Shown piece after piece: positions 1-7,665 of a stretch of 64,000 nucleotides of DNA. Below the pieces are notes generated by a model, which ran no database searches, was not told the origin of the DNA, and saw nothing but the letters and a program-made list of their open reading frames with translations. The position numbers and the translations under genes are program-made. Source of the stretch: Streptomyces liangshanensis (GTDB taxonomy: Bacteria; Actinomycetota; Actinomycetes; Streptomycetales; Streptomycetaceae); the NCBI RefSeq assembly GCF_011694815.1, contig NZ_CP050177.1, positions 4,751,001-4,815,000 of the forward strand, in the 5' to 3' direction. Within the stretch, counting starts at the first letter, position 1. Each line of letters opens with the position of its first letter.

Positions 1-1806
1 CTCGCGGTGTGGAAGACCGGCGCCGCGCAGGTGCCCGTCGACCCCTGCACCCCGGACGCCCGGATCGCCCACCTCGGCTTCACCCTCGGGATCGCCTCGG
101 CCGACCACGCGGAGCGCCTCGGCACGGTCCCGGTCCTCGTCACGGACCGGATCACCGACGACACCCCCGCGACCCCGCTCGGCCTCACCCACGACCCCGA
201 CCGGCTCGCGTACGTCCTGCACACCTCCGGGTCCACCGGGGAGCCCAAGGGCGTCGAGATCAGCCACCGCTCGCTCGCCCACTACCTGCACTGGGCGGTC
301 GAGGAGTACGCGTCCGCCGGGACGGGCGGGGCGCCCTGGTTCACGTCCGTCGGCTTCGACCTGGGGCTGCCCGCCCTGTACGCGCCGCTGATGACCGGGC
401 AGAGCGTCCGGCTGCTCCCGGCGGCGTACGCGCCGCAGGACTTCGGAGCCGAGCTCCTCAAGGGCGCCCCGTACTCGTTCGTCGGCCTCACGCCCGGCCA
501 TCTCACCCTGCTGGAGAGCCAGTTGACCGACGCCGAACTGGGCTCCCTGGCCGCGCTCGCGATCTGCGCGGGCGACGCCTACCCGGCGGCGCAGGCGGCC
601 CGCGTCGCGGCCCGCATCCCGGCGGACGGCATGCGGCTGGCCGCCGAGTACGGCCCCACGGAGGCCACGGTCGCGGCTACGGCGACGCGTGTCCTGCCCT
701 TGGGGGCCCAGGCTCTGGGCGCGTCGGACCCGGGCGCGCTGGCCCCGGAGGCCTCGGCTTCCTCGGCTGCCGCGCACCCGGCCGAGGTCGGCCAGGCTCC
801 CGGGCGGCCGGACGCCACCCCTACAGCCGCCACCCGCCCACCCGCCGCCCGCCCCTCCGGGGTCCGTACCGGACTCCAGAGCGCCGACGACCTCGTCGCG
901 CCCGTACGCGCCCGCGCGCCGCGCAGCCTCGTGGCGCTCGGATCGCCGCTCCCCGGGGTGACCCTGCGGCTGCTCGACGCGCGGCTGCGCCCCGTCCCCG
1001 ACGGCATCGTCGGCGAGGTGTACCTGGGCGGCGAGGGCCTGGCCCGCGGCTATGCGGGCCAACCGGGCCTGACCGCCGCGCACTTCCTGCCCGACCCGTA
1101 CGGCCTGCCCGGGACGCGCCTGTACCGCACCGGCGACCTGGCACGCCGACTGCCGGGCGGGGCGCTGGAGTTCATGGGCCGCGCCGACGACCAGGTCAAG
1201 ATCCGGGGCCACCGCGTCGAACCGGCCGAGGCCGAGGCCGTCCTCGCCGCCGACCCGGCCGTACGGGAGGCGCTCGTCGCCGCCGTCGACGCGGCGGACG
1301 GCGGGAAGCGCCTGGCGGCCTGGGTGGTCCCGGCGCCCGGCCACCCCGTGTCCGTCCCCGCGCTGCGGGACCGGCTGCGCGCGGTGCTGCCCACGGCGGC
1401 GCTGCCCGCGACGATCACCACCGTCGCCGAACTGCCCCTCACCGCCCACGGGAAGCGCGACCGGTCCGCCCTCGTGGCGCGCGCCGCGACCGCCGCGGAC
1501 GCCCCCTACCTGGCCCCGCGCACCCGGACCGAACGACTGCTCGCCCAGGTCTGGGCCGACGTCCTCGGCCTGGAACAGGTGGGCGTGCGGGACCACTTCA
1601 GGGACCTGGGCGGCGACTCGCTGCTCGTACCCCCGCTGCTGCTCGCGGCCCGGAAGGCCGGACTCGCCCTCGACCTGGCCACCGCACTGCGCCACCCCAC
1701 GGTGGAACTCCTGGCCCAGGCACTGGACCACGGCTCCCCGGCCGCCCAGGACCACCGCTCCCCGGCCGCACCCGACCACCACTCCTCGGTTCAGGAAGGC
1801 TCATGA
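1..1806 (+). CDS. Nonribosomal peptide synthetase, C-terminal adenylation and carrier domains (5' end cut off)
   Basis: The reading frame is open from the first base, so the gene begins upstream of the window. The adenylation domain runs from just before core A2 to A10. Numbering from the GTG at base 7, HTSGSTGEPKG (A3) is at residues 72-82, FDLG in the A4 region at 117-120, AEYGPTEA (A5) at 213-220, LYRTGDL (A7) at 372-378 and LTAHGKRD (A10) at 478-485. A carrier domain follows with DLGGDSLL at 533-540, whose Ser accepts phosphopantetheine. The activated substrate cannot be read with confidence: Asp235 is kept, and the position equivalent to 239 is Pro. About 70 extra Ala/Pro-rich residues lie between A5 and A6. 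There is no condensation or thioesterase domain in the visible part. The stop overlaps the start of the next gene, so the two are translationally coupled. Confidence 0.93.
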   Translation, partial: LAVWKTGAAQVPVDPCTPDARIAHLGFTLGIASADHAERLGTVPVLVTDRITDDTPATPLGLTHDPDRLAYVLHTSGSTGEPKGVEISHRSLAHYLHWAVEEYASAGTGGAPWFTSVGFDLGLPALYAPLMTGQSVRLLPAAYAPQDFGAELLKGAPYSFVGLTPGHLTLLESQLTDAELGSLAALAICAGDAYPAAQAARVAARIPADGMRLAAEYGPTEATVAATATRVLPLGAQALGASDPGALAPEASASSAAAHPAEVGQAPGRPDATPTAATRPPAARPSGVRTGLQSADDLVAPVRARAPRSLVALGSPLPGVTLRLLDARLRPVPDGIVGEVYLGGEGLARGYAGQPGLTAAHFLPDPYGLPGTRLYRTGDLARRLPGGALEFMGRADDQVKIRGHRVEPAEAEAVLAADPAVREALVAAVDAADGGKRLAAWVVPAPGHPVSVPALRDRLRAVLPTAALPATITTVAELPLTAHGKRDRSALVARAATAADAPYLAPRTRTERLLAQVWADVLGLEQVGVRDHFRDLGGDSLLVPPLLLAARKAGLALDLATALRHPTVELLAQALDHGSPAAQDHRSPAAPDHHSSVQEGS

Positions 1807-2789
1807 TGCGTCACCTCATCTCCATCGACGACCTCACCGACGCGGAACTGCGGGGCATCGCCTCCCGGGGCGCCGAGTTCTCGGCCGGCCTGGCCGCCCC
1901 CTCCGCCCCGCTCGCCGGGCAGGTGGTCGGCGTCTACTTCGCGAAGACCTCCACCCGTACCCGTACCGCCTTCTCGTCCGGATCGCTGCGGCTCGGCGGA
2001 TCCCTGATCGCGTACGGCCCCGGCGACCTCCAGCTCAACACCGGCGAGACCACGGAGGACACCGGACGGGTGCTCTCCGGGATGCTCGACGTCCTCGTCG
2101 CGCGGACGGCCGGACCCGAGGCGGAACTGCGCGGCTGGGCCGCCCAGGACCGGATGTCGGTCGTCAACGCCATGGGCGCCGAGGAGCACCCGACGCAGGC
2201 GCTGACCGATCTCACCACGCTGGTACGGCACTTCGGCCGGATCGACGGGCTGCGGATCCTGTACGCGGGGGAGGGCAACAACACGGCGGCGGCGCTGGCG
2301 CTCGCGCTGACCCGCTTCCCCGGCGTCGAGTTCGAGGTCCGTACCCCACCGGGCTACGGGCTCACCGCGTCCGTCCTGGAACGCGCGCACGCGCGGGCGG
2401 CCCGCTCGGGGGCCCGGCTGGTGGAGCGGCACGACATGGACGACCTGCCCGAGGGCTTCGACGTCGTCTACACCACCCGCTGGCAGACCACCGGCACCAG
2501 CAAGCCGGACGCCGACTGGCGGGACATCTTCGCCCCGTTCCAGGTCACGGCGGAGCTGTGGCGGACCAGCCCGGGAGCGGTGTTCATGCACGACCTGCCC
2601 GCCCACCGCGGCGAGGAGGTCACGGCGGACGTCCTGGACGGCCCCCGGAGCATCGCCTTCGCGCAGGCGACGAACAAGATGCACAGCGCGATGGCGGTCC
2701 TGGAGTACGTACGGGCCCCGGCGGCGGTGGCGGATCCCGAGCCGCTCTCCGTGCGGGGCGTGCGGGACGGACTGGTGGCCGCGCGATGA
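1803..2789 (+). CDS. Ornithine/aspartate carbamoyltransferase-family enzyme with altered substrate loops
   Basis: This 328-residue protein has the aspartate/ornithine carbamoyltransferase layout. Carbamoyl-phosphate motifs STRTRT (residues 50-55) and HPTQ (129-132) are intact, and GEGNNTA (157-163) begins the second domain. The ornithine-recognition parts differ from anabolic ArgF: the usual SMG loop is TTRWQTTG (224-231), and the HCLP motif is HDLPAHRG (263-270), so the conserved Cys is Asp. I infer a carbamoyl transfer to a non-ornithine amine, perhaps a building block or a peptide-bound residue of the adjacent NRPS. ATG 1803 overlaps the NRPS stop and a second in-frame ATG lies at 1806; AGGAAGG precedes both. 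The stop overlaps the start of the MFS gene, giving a three-gene coupled operon. A catabolic or housekeeping ArgF is less likely in this setting. Confidence 0.85.
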   Translation: MMRHLISIDDLTDAELRGIASRGAEFSAGLAAPSAPLAGQVVGVYFAKTSTRTRTAFSSGSLRLGGSLIAYGPGDLQLNTGETTEDTGRVLSGMLDVLVARTAGPEAELRGWAAQDRMSVVNAMGAEEHPTQALTDLTTLVRHFGRIDGLRILYAGEGNNTAAALALALTRFPGVEFEVRTPPGYGLTASVLERAHARAARSGARLVERHDMDDLPEGFDVVYTTRWQTTGTSKPDADWRDIFAPFQVTAELWRTSPGAVFMHDLPAHRGEEVTADVLDGPRSIAFAQATNKMHSAMAVLEYVRAPAAVADPEPLSVRGVRDGLVAAR

Positions 2790-4156
2790 ATCCGCCCCCC
2801 GAGTCCGTCACGGACCCCGCGGTCCTGCCCTGGCTGCTGGCCGAGGAGCCGGCGCCGGAAGGCGCCACGGACCGCAGGCCCCCGCCCGAGCCGGAACCTG
2901 AACTCCCCTCCCCGGCCGCCGAGTCGGCGCCGGCCGAGGCCGTCGTACCCCTGCGGCGCAACCGCGACTACCGCCTCCTGTGGGGCGGGGCCGGGCTCTC
3001 GCTGCTCGCGGGGCGGGCCACGGCCGTCGCGTACCCCCTGGCCGTGCTGTGGGCGACGAAGTCGCCGGCCGACGCCGGTCTGGTCGGCACCGCGCTGCTG
3101 CTCCCGCAGCTGGTGGTGCAACTGCCCGGCGGGGCGCTCGTCGACCGCTGGGACCGGCGCCGGATCATGCTGGCCGCCGGGACGGGACAGACGCTGATCG
3201 CCGCGGCCGTCGCGGCGCTGCTGCTGACCGGGCACGTCTGGCTGTGGGCGCTGCTGGCCGCGGCGTTCGCCGAGGGCACCCTCGGCGTCCTGCACCAACT
3301 GGCCGAGCGGGCCGCCGTGCCGGCCGTCGTACCGCGGGAGCAGATCTCCGCCGCGATGACCGGCAACGAGGCCCGTACCCGGGGCGCCGCGATCGCGGGC
3401 CAGCCGCTGGGCAGCGGGTTGATCACGCTGGGGGCCGCCTTCCCGTTCGTGGCCGCGGCCGTGGGGCAACTGGCTTCGGTGATCTGCCTGTTCGGGGTAC
3501 GGGGCAAGCTCCAGCAGACCCGGGAAGGGCCCCGGCAGGCGATCGCGACGGAGGTCAGGGAGGGGCTCGTCTGGATGTGGCGCCAGCACTTCCTGCGCGC
3601 GGTGATGGCGTCGGTCGCGGTGTCCAACATCCTGTTCCAGGGGCTCAACCTGGCGGTCATGACCGGTATCCAGGCGGCGGGCGGGTCGGAGTTCCAGGTC
3701 GGCGTGGTGCTCTCGCTGAGCGGCGCGGGGGGCCTGGTGGGCGCGATCACGGGCGGCTGGTTCACCGAGCGCGTGTCGATGCGGGCCCTGGTCATCGGGG
3801 GCCTGAGCGTCTGGGCGCTGCTGATGGTCCCGGTGGCGGCGCTGCGCGACCCGTACGCGCTCGGTGCGATCTTCGCCGCGAGCGGTTACGTGGGGGGTGT
3901 GTTCAACGTGGCCGGCGGGGTGTATCTCGTCCGCATCGCCCCGGACGGGATGCGGGGCCGCGCCAACTCGCTGGCGATGCTGGTCGGCGGGGGAGCGATG
4001 GCGGCGGGTCCGGTGGCGGCGGGGTTCGCCCTGGAGGCGCTCGGCCCGACGAGCACGATCCTGTGGCTGAGCGCCGCCATGGCCCTGACGGCCCTGACGG
4101 CCCTGCTCTCACCCGCCCTGCGCCGCGGCCCGTTCGCGTCCACGCCGGAGGAATGA
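2786..4156 (+). CDS. MFS exporter (EntS-like major facilitator)
   Basis: The product has 456 residues: a Pro/Glu-rich cytoplasmic N-terminus of about 55 residues, then some 10-12 hydrophobic segments. The loop between helices 2 and 3 carries GALVDRWDRR, the MFS motif A type (G-x-x-x-D-R-x-x-R-R). The organisation resembles the EntS/tetracycline-type exporters often found beside NRPS genes. The ATG lies inside the carbamoyltransferase stop (ATGA), so expression should follow the NRPS operon. The likely role is export of the peptide product or self-protection; the substrate cannot be read from sequence. A strong bidirectional hairpin begins 22 bases after the stop and ends this operon. Confidence 0.88.
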   Translation: MNPPPESVTDPAVLPWLLAEEPAPEGATDRRPPPEPEPELPSPAAESAPAEAVVPLRRNRDYRLLWGGAGLSLLAGRATAVAYPLAVLWATKSPADAGLVGTALLLPQLVVQLPGGALVDRWDRRRIMLAAGTGQTLIAAAVAALLLTGHVWLWALLAAAFAEGTLGVLHQLAERAAVPAVVPREQISAAMTGNEARTRGAAIAGQPLGSGLITLGAAFPFVAAAVGQLASVICLFGVRGKLQQTREGPRQAIATEVREGLVWMWRQHFLRAVMASVAVSNILFQGLNLAVMTGIQAAGGSEFQVGVVLSLSGAGGLVGAITGGWFTERVSMRALVIGGLSVWALLMVPVAALRDPYALGAIFAASGYVGGVFNVAGGVYLVRIAPDGMRGRANSLAMLVGGGAMAAGPVAAGFALEALGPTSTILWLSAAMALTALTALLSPALRRGPFASTPEE

Positions 4157-4177
4157 GCGCACCTCCGCGACCACGCT

Positions 4178-4283
4178 GTCCTCAAGCGCCGGACGGGCTC
4201 GATCTGTCCTCAATCGCCGGACGGGCTGGACTCAGCCCGTCCGGCGATTGAGGACAACATCGGCCCGTCCGGCGCTTGAGGAC
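4178..4283. terminator. Nested inverted repeats, bidirectional terminator
   Basis: An inner perfect palindrome has 24-bp arms (4205-4228 and 4233-4256) around a 4-base loop. It is flanked by an outer inverted pair of 21 bp (4178-4198 and 4263-4283). All four arms are variants of one unit, CCTCAA(G/T)CGCCGGACGGGC, which I recognise as a common intergenic repeat of Streptomyces chromosomes. The element lies between two convergent genes (stops at 4156 and 4298) and should terminate transcription from both sides. Confidence 0.85.
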
Positions 4284-4297
4284 CGGGGGTGTCCGGT

Positions 4298-5302
4298 CTA
4301 CGCGCCGCGCAGCCTCCTTCCGCGGCGCGCGCCTGTCCGCAGGATGACCAGGACCGACACCCCCATCGCCACCGCCAGGGCGGTCAGGGCCACGAGGGAC
4401 GTCGTGTCCGGGTCCAGGGGGGCCAGGCCCCGTCGTGCGTGCCAGAGCAGGAGTGCGGCGAACGTGGCGTGGCCGAGGGCGGCGACGACCACCAGCGCCG
4501 TACGTACCGCCGCGTCCCGCAGGACGGGCACGCGCGTCGCGAGCAGGCCGAGGCCGATCGCGACCAGGGGCACCAGTTGCAGCGCGTGCAGCCCCACGAA
4601 GTGCGCGACCCGCAGGTCGCCCGCCCCGCTCGCCCAGCCGGTCAGCGGCATCCCCGGACCGCCGTCCGGCGCGCCCACGGTGTGCGCGCCGAGGATGCCC
4701 GGGCTGCCCCCGGCGTCGAGGGCGTCCGCCTGGGCCGGGGTGGGCGTGGTCATCAGGAAGCCGACGGACATGCCGGCCAGGGAGATGAAGACCCCGAGCG
4801 GGATCGCCCACGCCATCGGCCGGTCCACCCGGCGCTGGAGCATCAGCAGGACCCCCAGGACGAGGGTCAGCCCCCAGCCCAGGTAGGCCGCCCCGCCCAT
4901 GGCCTTGACCAGGATGTCGTCCAGGGTCGTCGACACGTTGAAGTGGCTGCGCACTCCCCGGGCCGCCTGGAACGTGATGATCGATATCTCCGGCGCGATG
5001 AACCCCACGACGGCCACCGTGCCCAGCACGCGCAAGGTGCGCCGCCAGGCCCGGGTCCGGCCGATCATCCAGGCCAGCGTGAGCGCGTACAGCCCGAACG
5101 ACACCGCGAACTTGAACGGCTTGAGCCACACCCCCTCACCCAGCAGGGTCCGTTCGTCGACCGCCATGCCGACGACGGCCGTCACGGCGAGTAGCCCCAT
5201 GGCCGCCGCGCAGTAGGCCAGGGGGCGGTGTAACCGTGCTAAGCCCTGCCGGCCGTCGTCGTTGCCGTTCTCCTTGACCTGATGATCCATCAGATCGGTC
5301 AC
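4298..5302 (-). CDS. Multi-pass membrane protein of unknown function with two TTA codons
   Basis: The 334-residue product has a polar N-terminus of about 30 residues followed by roughly eight hydrophobic segments, with short basic loops such as RTRAWRRTLR. I do not recognise a family. The GTG start at 5302 is preceded by AAGGAG with a 5-base spacer; an in-frame ATG at 5290 is the alternative. Codons 21 and 24 (5242-5240 and 5233-5231) are both TTA, the rare Leu codon that needs the bldA tRNA in Streptomyces, so translation is probably developmentally gated. A 14-bp palindrome lies about 55-85 bases upstream of the start and is a likely operator. The gene converges on the MFS gene across the shared terminator. 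Confidence 0.8.
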   Translation of the reverse strand: MTDLMDHQVKENGNDDGRQGLARLHRPLAYCAAAMGLLAVTAVVGMAVDERTLLGEGVWLKPFKFAVSFGLYALTLAWMIGRTRAWRRTLRVLGTVAVVGFIAPEISIITFQAARGVRSHFNVSTTLDDILVKAMGGAAYLGWGLTLVLGVLLMLQRRVDRPMAWAIPLGVFISLAGMSVGFLMTTPTPAQADALDAGGSPGILGAHTVGAPDGGPGMPLTGWASGAGDLRVAHFVGLHALQLVPLVAIGLGLLATRVPVLRDAAVRTALVVVAALGHATFAALLLWHARRGLAPLDPDTTSLVALTALAVAMGVSVLVILRTGARRGRRLRGA

Positions 5303-5356
5303 AGTGACTCCTTCGAGGTGGGGGGTAGCGACTGTCTTCGGCCAGCGAACTGGCCC

Positions 5357-5388
5357 GAAATCGATGTACGAATCCGTACATCGATTTC
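5357..5388. promoter_or_regulatory. Palindromic operator candidate, 14-bp arms
   Basis: The arms GAAATCGATGTACG (5357-5370) and its exact reverse complement (5375-5388) flank the 4-base spacer AATC. The site lies in the 295-bp divergent region between the TTA-containing membrane protein (start 5302, leftward) and the secreted protein (start 5598, rightward), closer to the former. The ATGTACG-N4-CGTACAT core has the size and symmetry of TetR-family operators, but no TetR gene is visible in the window. The rest of the region (5389-5597) shows no other clear element beyond the strong AAGGAG ribosome-binding site before 5598. Confidence 0.6.
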
Positions 5389-5597
5389 CGGAGGACGCTA
5401 GTCCGCCGCCGTATCGCCACGGCATCGCGACGGCTTCGCCCCCTCTCTCCCCTCCCCCCTGACCGGCCGCCGACACCGCCGGAGACCGCCCACCGCCGCC
5501 GTCGGACGCCGTATAGGACGCCGATAGCGGCCGCCGCCAGAGTCGTTCCCGTACCGCACACCCCCTCTCACCGCACCGAGACGAAGGAGATCCACCG

Positions 5598-6392
5598 ATG
5601 CCGCTCAACACCACGAACCGGCGAGGCGTCCTCAAGGCTGCCGTCGGCGTCGCCGGCGCGGCGGCCGCGGTGTCGGTGGCCGGCGTGCTGCCGGCCGCCG
5701 CGCACGGCCGGCCGCACCGCCGCCGCCTCCCCTCCATCCCGGGCATGGTCGGCGACCGCTGGGCGAACGAGTTCTGGTACGAGTACGACGAGCGCTTCTA
5801 CTACAACCCGACGCCCGAGCTGGTCGAGGCCGTCGACGTCATCACCGCGCCCTTCGGCGACTTCACGCAGACCGACGCCGCCTGGGCCGCCGCCCGCGCC
5901 AGCGGCCGCTACCCCCGCAGCTTCATCGAGCTGATCAAGCCCAACAAGGACGCCTTCGAGCTGCTGTCGCGGGCGCAGCGCGACGTGTACGACGAGTTCT
6001 ACGGCGGCGACCCCAAGGGACTGCTCTTCGCGTTCCAGGAGTTCGGCCAGGGCGTCCTGTTCGACCCGCGCCGCCCGGCCGGCAACAAGGTCCACATGAT
6101 GAACTACACGCCGCCCGCCTTCACCCACGCGTACCACCGCTGGCACCCCTTCCTCGCCGGCTTCCAGCTGCTCAACGTGGACAAGCACTGGTGGGCGCAC
6201 ATCAACCGCCTTGCGGGCACGGCCTGGGAGCTCCAGTCCATCGGGCAGCCGGTCAACGACGCCAACGACAACAAGCGCCTGCCGCGGCGCACGGTGGACG
6301 GCGTGACCCGCAAGTGGCTGCGCCGCGACACGCGCCAGATCGACAAGGCCTTCGACAGCTACCCGTACCCGGCCGACATCGGCCGTTTCTAG
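5598..6392 (+). CDS. Tat-exported secreted protein of unknown function
   Basis: This 264-residue protein begins with a twin-arginine signal (NRRGVLKAAVGVAGAAAAV) and a probable cleavage after an AAAHG-like segment near residue 38. The mature part is rich in aromatic residues and His, for example YEYDERFYYNP and the block HAYHRWHPFLAGF near residue 177. I recognise no enzyme family. A Tat signal often means a folded, cofactor-containing protein, but no cofactor motif is certain here. GAAGGAG precedes the ATG with good spacing. Only 55 bases separate its stop from the inositol-phosphate synthase gene, so it may be the first gene of the Ebo-type operon; that gene has its own strong ribosome-binding site. 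Confidence 0.75.
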   Translation: MPLNTTNRRGVLKAAVGVAGAAAAVSVAGVLPAAAHGRPHRRRLPSIPGMVGDRWANEFWYEYDERFYYNPTPELVEAVDVITAPFGDFTQTDAAWAAARASGRYPRSFIELIKPNKDAFELLSRAQRDVYDEFYGGDPKGLLFAFQEFGQGVLFDPRRPAGNKVHMMNYTPPAFTHAYHRWHPFLAGFQLLNVDKHWWAHINRLAGTAWELQSIGQPVNDANDNKRLPRRTVDGVTRKWLRRDTRQIDKAFDSYPYPADIGRF

Positions 6393-6447
6393 GCCACGGC
6401 ACCCCGGCTCCACATCTCCCCGTACGACTCAGGAGGCACAGCCCACC

Positions 6448-7665
6448 ATGCATGCCACGACTGGAACATCCCCCCGGATCGGCGTCTGGATGATCGGCGC
6501 CCGAGGCTCGGTCGCCACGGCTGCGACCGCGGGCGCCGCCGCGATCAGCGCGGGCTCTGCCTCCTCCGACGGATGCGTGACGGACCTTCCCCCGTTCCGT
6601 GACGCATCGCTCCCGGCCCTCGCCGACCTGGTGTTCGGCGGACACGACATCGTCGGCGTCCCGCTGCCGGCGAGGGCCGGGCAACTCGCGGAGGCGGGCG
6701 TGCTGCCCGCCGGGATCCTGGACACGGTACGAGCCCCCCTCGCCGCCGCCGACCGGGAGATCCGCGACGGGGCGGGGCGGGAGGGCGAGCCGCAGGCCGC
6801 GGCCGCCGCCCGCCTCGCCGCCGACATCACGTCCTTCCGGGACCGGCACGGCCTCGAACAGGTCGTCGTCGTCAACGTCTCGTCCACCGAACCGCTGCCC
6901 GACCCCGACCCGGCCTTCCTCGACCTGGACACCCTGGAGGAGGCGCTGGCCACCAGCACCGACCTCCTGCCGGCCAGCTCCCTCTACGCGTACGCCGCCT
7001 TCCAGGCGGGCTGCGCCTACGTCAACTTCACGCCGTCCGCCGGGGCTTCGCTGCCCGCGCTGGAGCAGCTCGCCCGCCGCCGCGGCGTCCCGCACGCGGG
7101 GCGCGACGGCAAGACCGGCGAGACGCTCGTCAAGAGCGCGCTCGCCCCGATGTTCACCCAGCGGGCGCTGCGCCTGCGGTCGTGGTCGGGGACGAACCTC
7201 CTCGGCGGCGGCGACGGGGCCACGCTGGAGGACCCGCGGGCGGCGCGCAGCAAGACGGAGTCGAAGCAGCGCAGCCTGGAGGAGACCGTGGGGCACGCGG
7301 TCGAGGGGCAGGTGCACATCGACAACGTCCCGGAGATGGGGGAGTGGAAGACCGCCTGGGACCACATCTCCTTCCAGGGCTTCCTGGGGGTGCGGATGTC
7401 GATGCAGTTCACCTGGGTGGGCTGCGACTCGGCGCTCGCCGCCCCGCTTGTCCTGGACCTGGTCCGCCTCGCGGCGCTGGCCCGGCGGCGGGGGGAGGCG
7501 GGGGCGCTGCCCGCGCTCGGCTTCTTCTTCAAGGACCCGGCGGGTTCGCGCGAGCACAACCTGACGCTCCAGTACGAGGCACTCACGCGCTGGGCGACGG
7601 CTGAGGCCCCGGAGACGGGGGCCGCAGCGGCCAACTCGCCCGCTTCCACGGGTGCGTCGCGATGA
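6448..7665 (+). CDS. Inositol-3-phosphate synthase (myo-inositol-1-phosphate synthase family)
   Basis: This 405-residue protein should convert glucose 6-phosphate to inositol 3-phosphate with NAD as an internal redox cofactor. The dinucleotide-binding glycine loop IGARGSVA is at residues 16-23. The family blocks GRDGKTGETLVKS, WSGTNLLGGGDG, SKTESKQ and FQGFLGVRMSMQF follow in the usual order. An AGGAGG box precedes the ATG. The stop overlaps the prenyltransferase start (ATGA). Its place at the head of an EboA/EboB/EboE gene run suggests it supplies a cyclitol phosphate to that pathway instead of serving general mycothiol or phosphoinositide synthesis. In canonical Ebo operons the cyclase slot (EboD) is held by a dehydroquinate-synthase-fold enzyme. 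Confidence 0.92.
   Translation: MHATTGTSPRIGVWMIGARGSVATAATAGAAAISAGSASSDGCVTDLPPFRDASLPALADLVFGGHDIVGVPLPARAGQLAEAGVLPAGILDTVRAPLAAADREIRDGAGREGEPQAAAAARLAADITSFRDRHGLEQVVVVNVSSTEPLPDPDPAFLDLDTLEEALATSTDLLPASSLYAYAAFQAGCAYVNFTPSAGASLPALEQLARRRGVPHAGRDGKTGETLVKSALAPMFTQRALRLRSWSGTNLLGGGDGATLEDPRAARSKTESKQRSLEETVGHAVEGQVHIDNVPEMGEWKTAWDHISFQGFLGVRMSMQFTWVGCDSALAAPLVLDLVRLAALARRRGEAGALPALGFFFKDPAGSREHNLTLQYEALTRWATAEAPETGAAAANSPASTGASR

Noticed and set aside
9..1802. Long open frame overlapping the NRPS gene and running into the carbamoyltransferase frame
   Set aside because: Its translation is Arg/Pro-rich without motifs, as expected for a shifted frame in high-GC DNA; the adenylation motifs are in the other frame.
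2468..3589. Long leftward open frame opposite the carbamoyltransferase and MFS genes
   Set aside because: Composition is typical of antisense shadow; the rightward MFS frame has helices and motif A.
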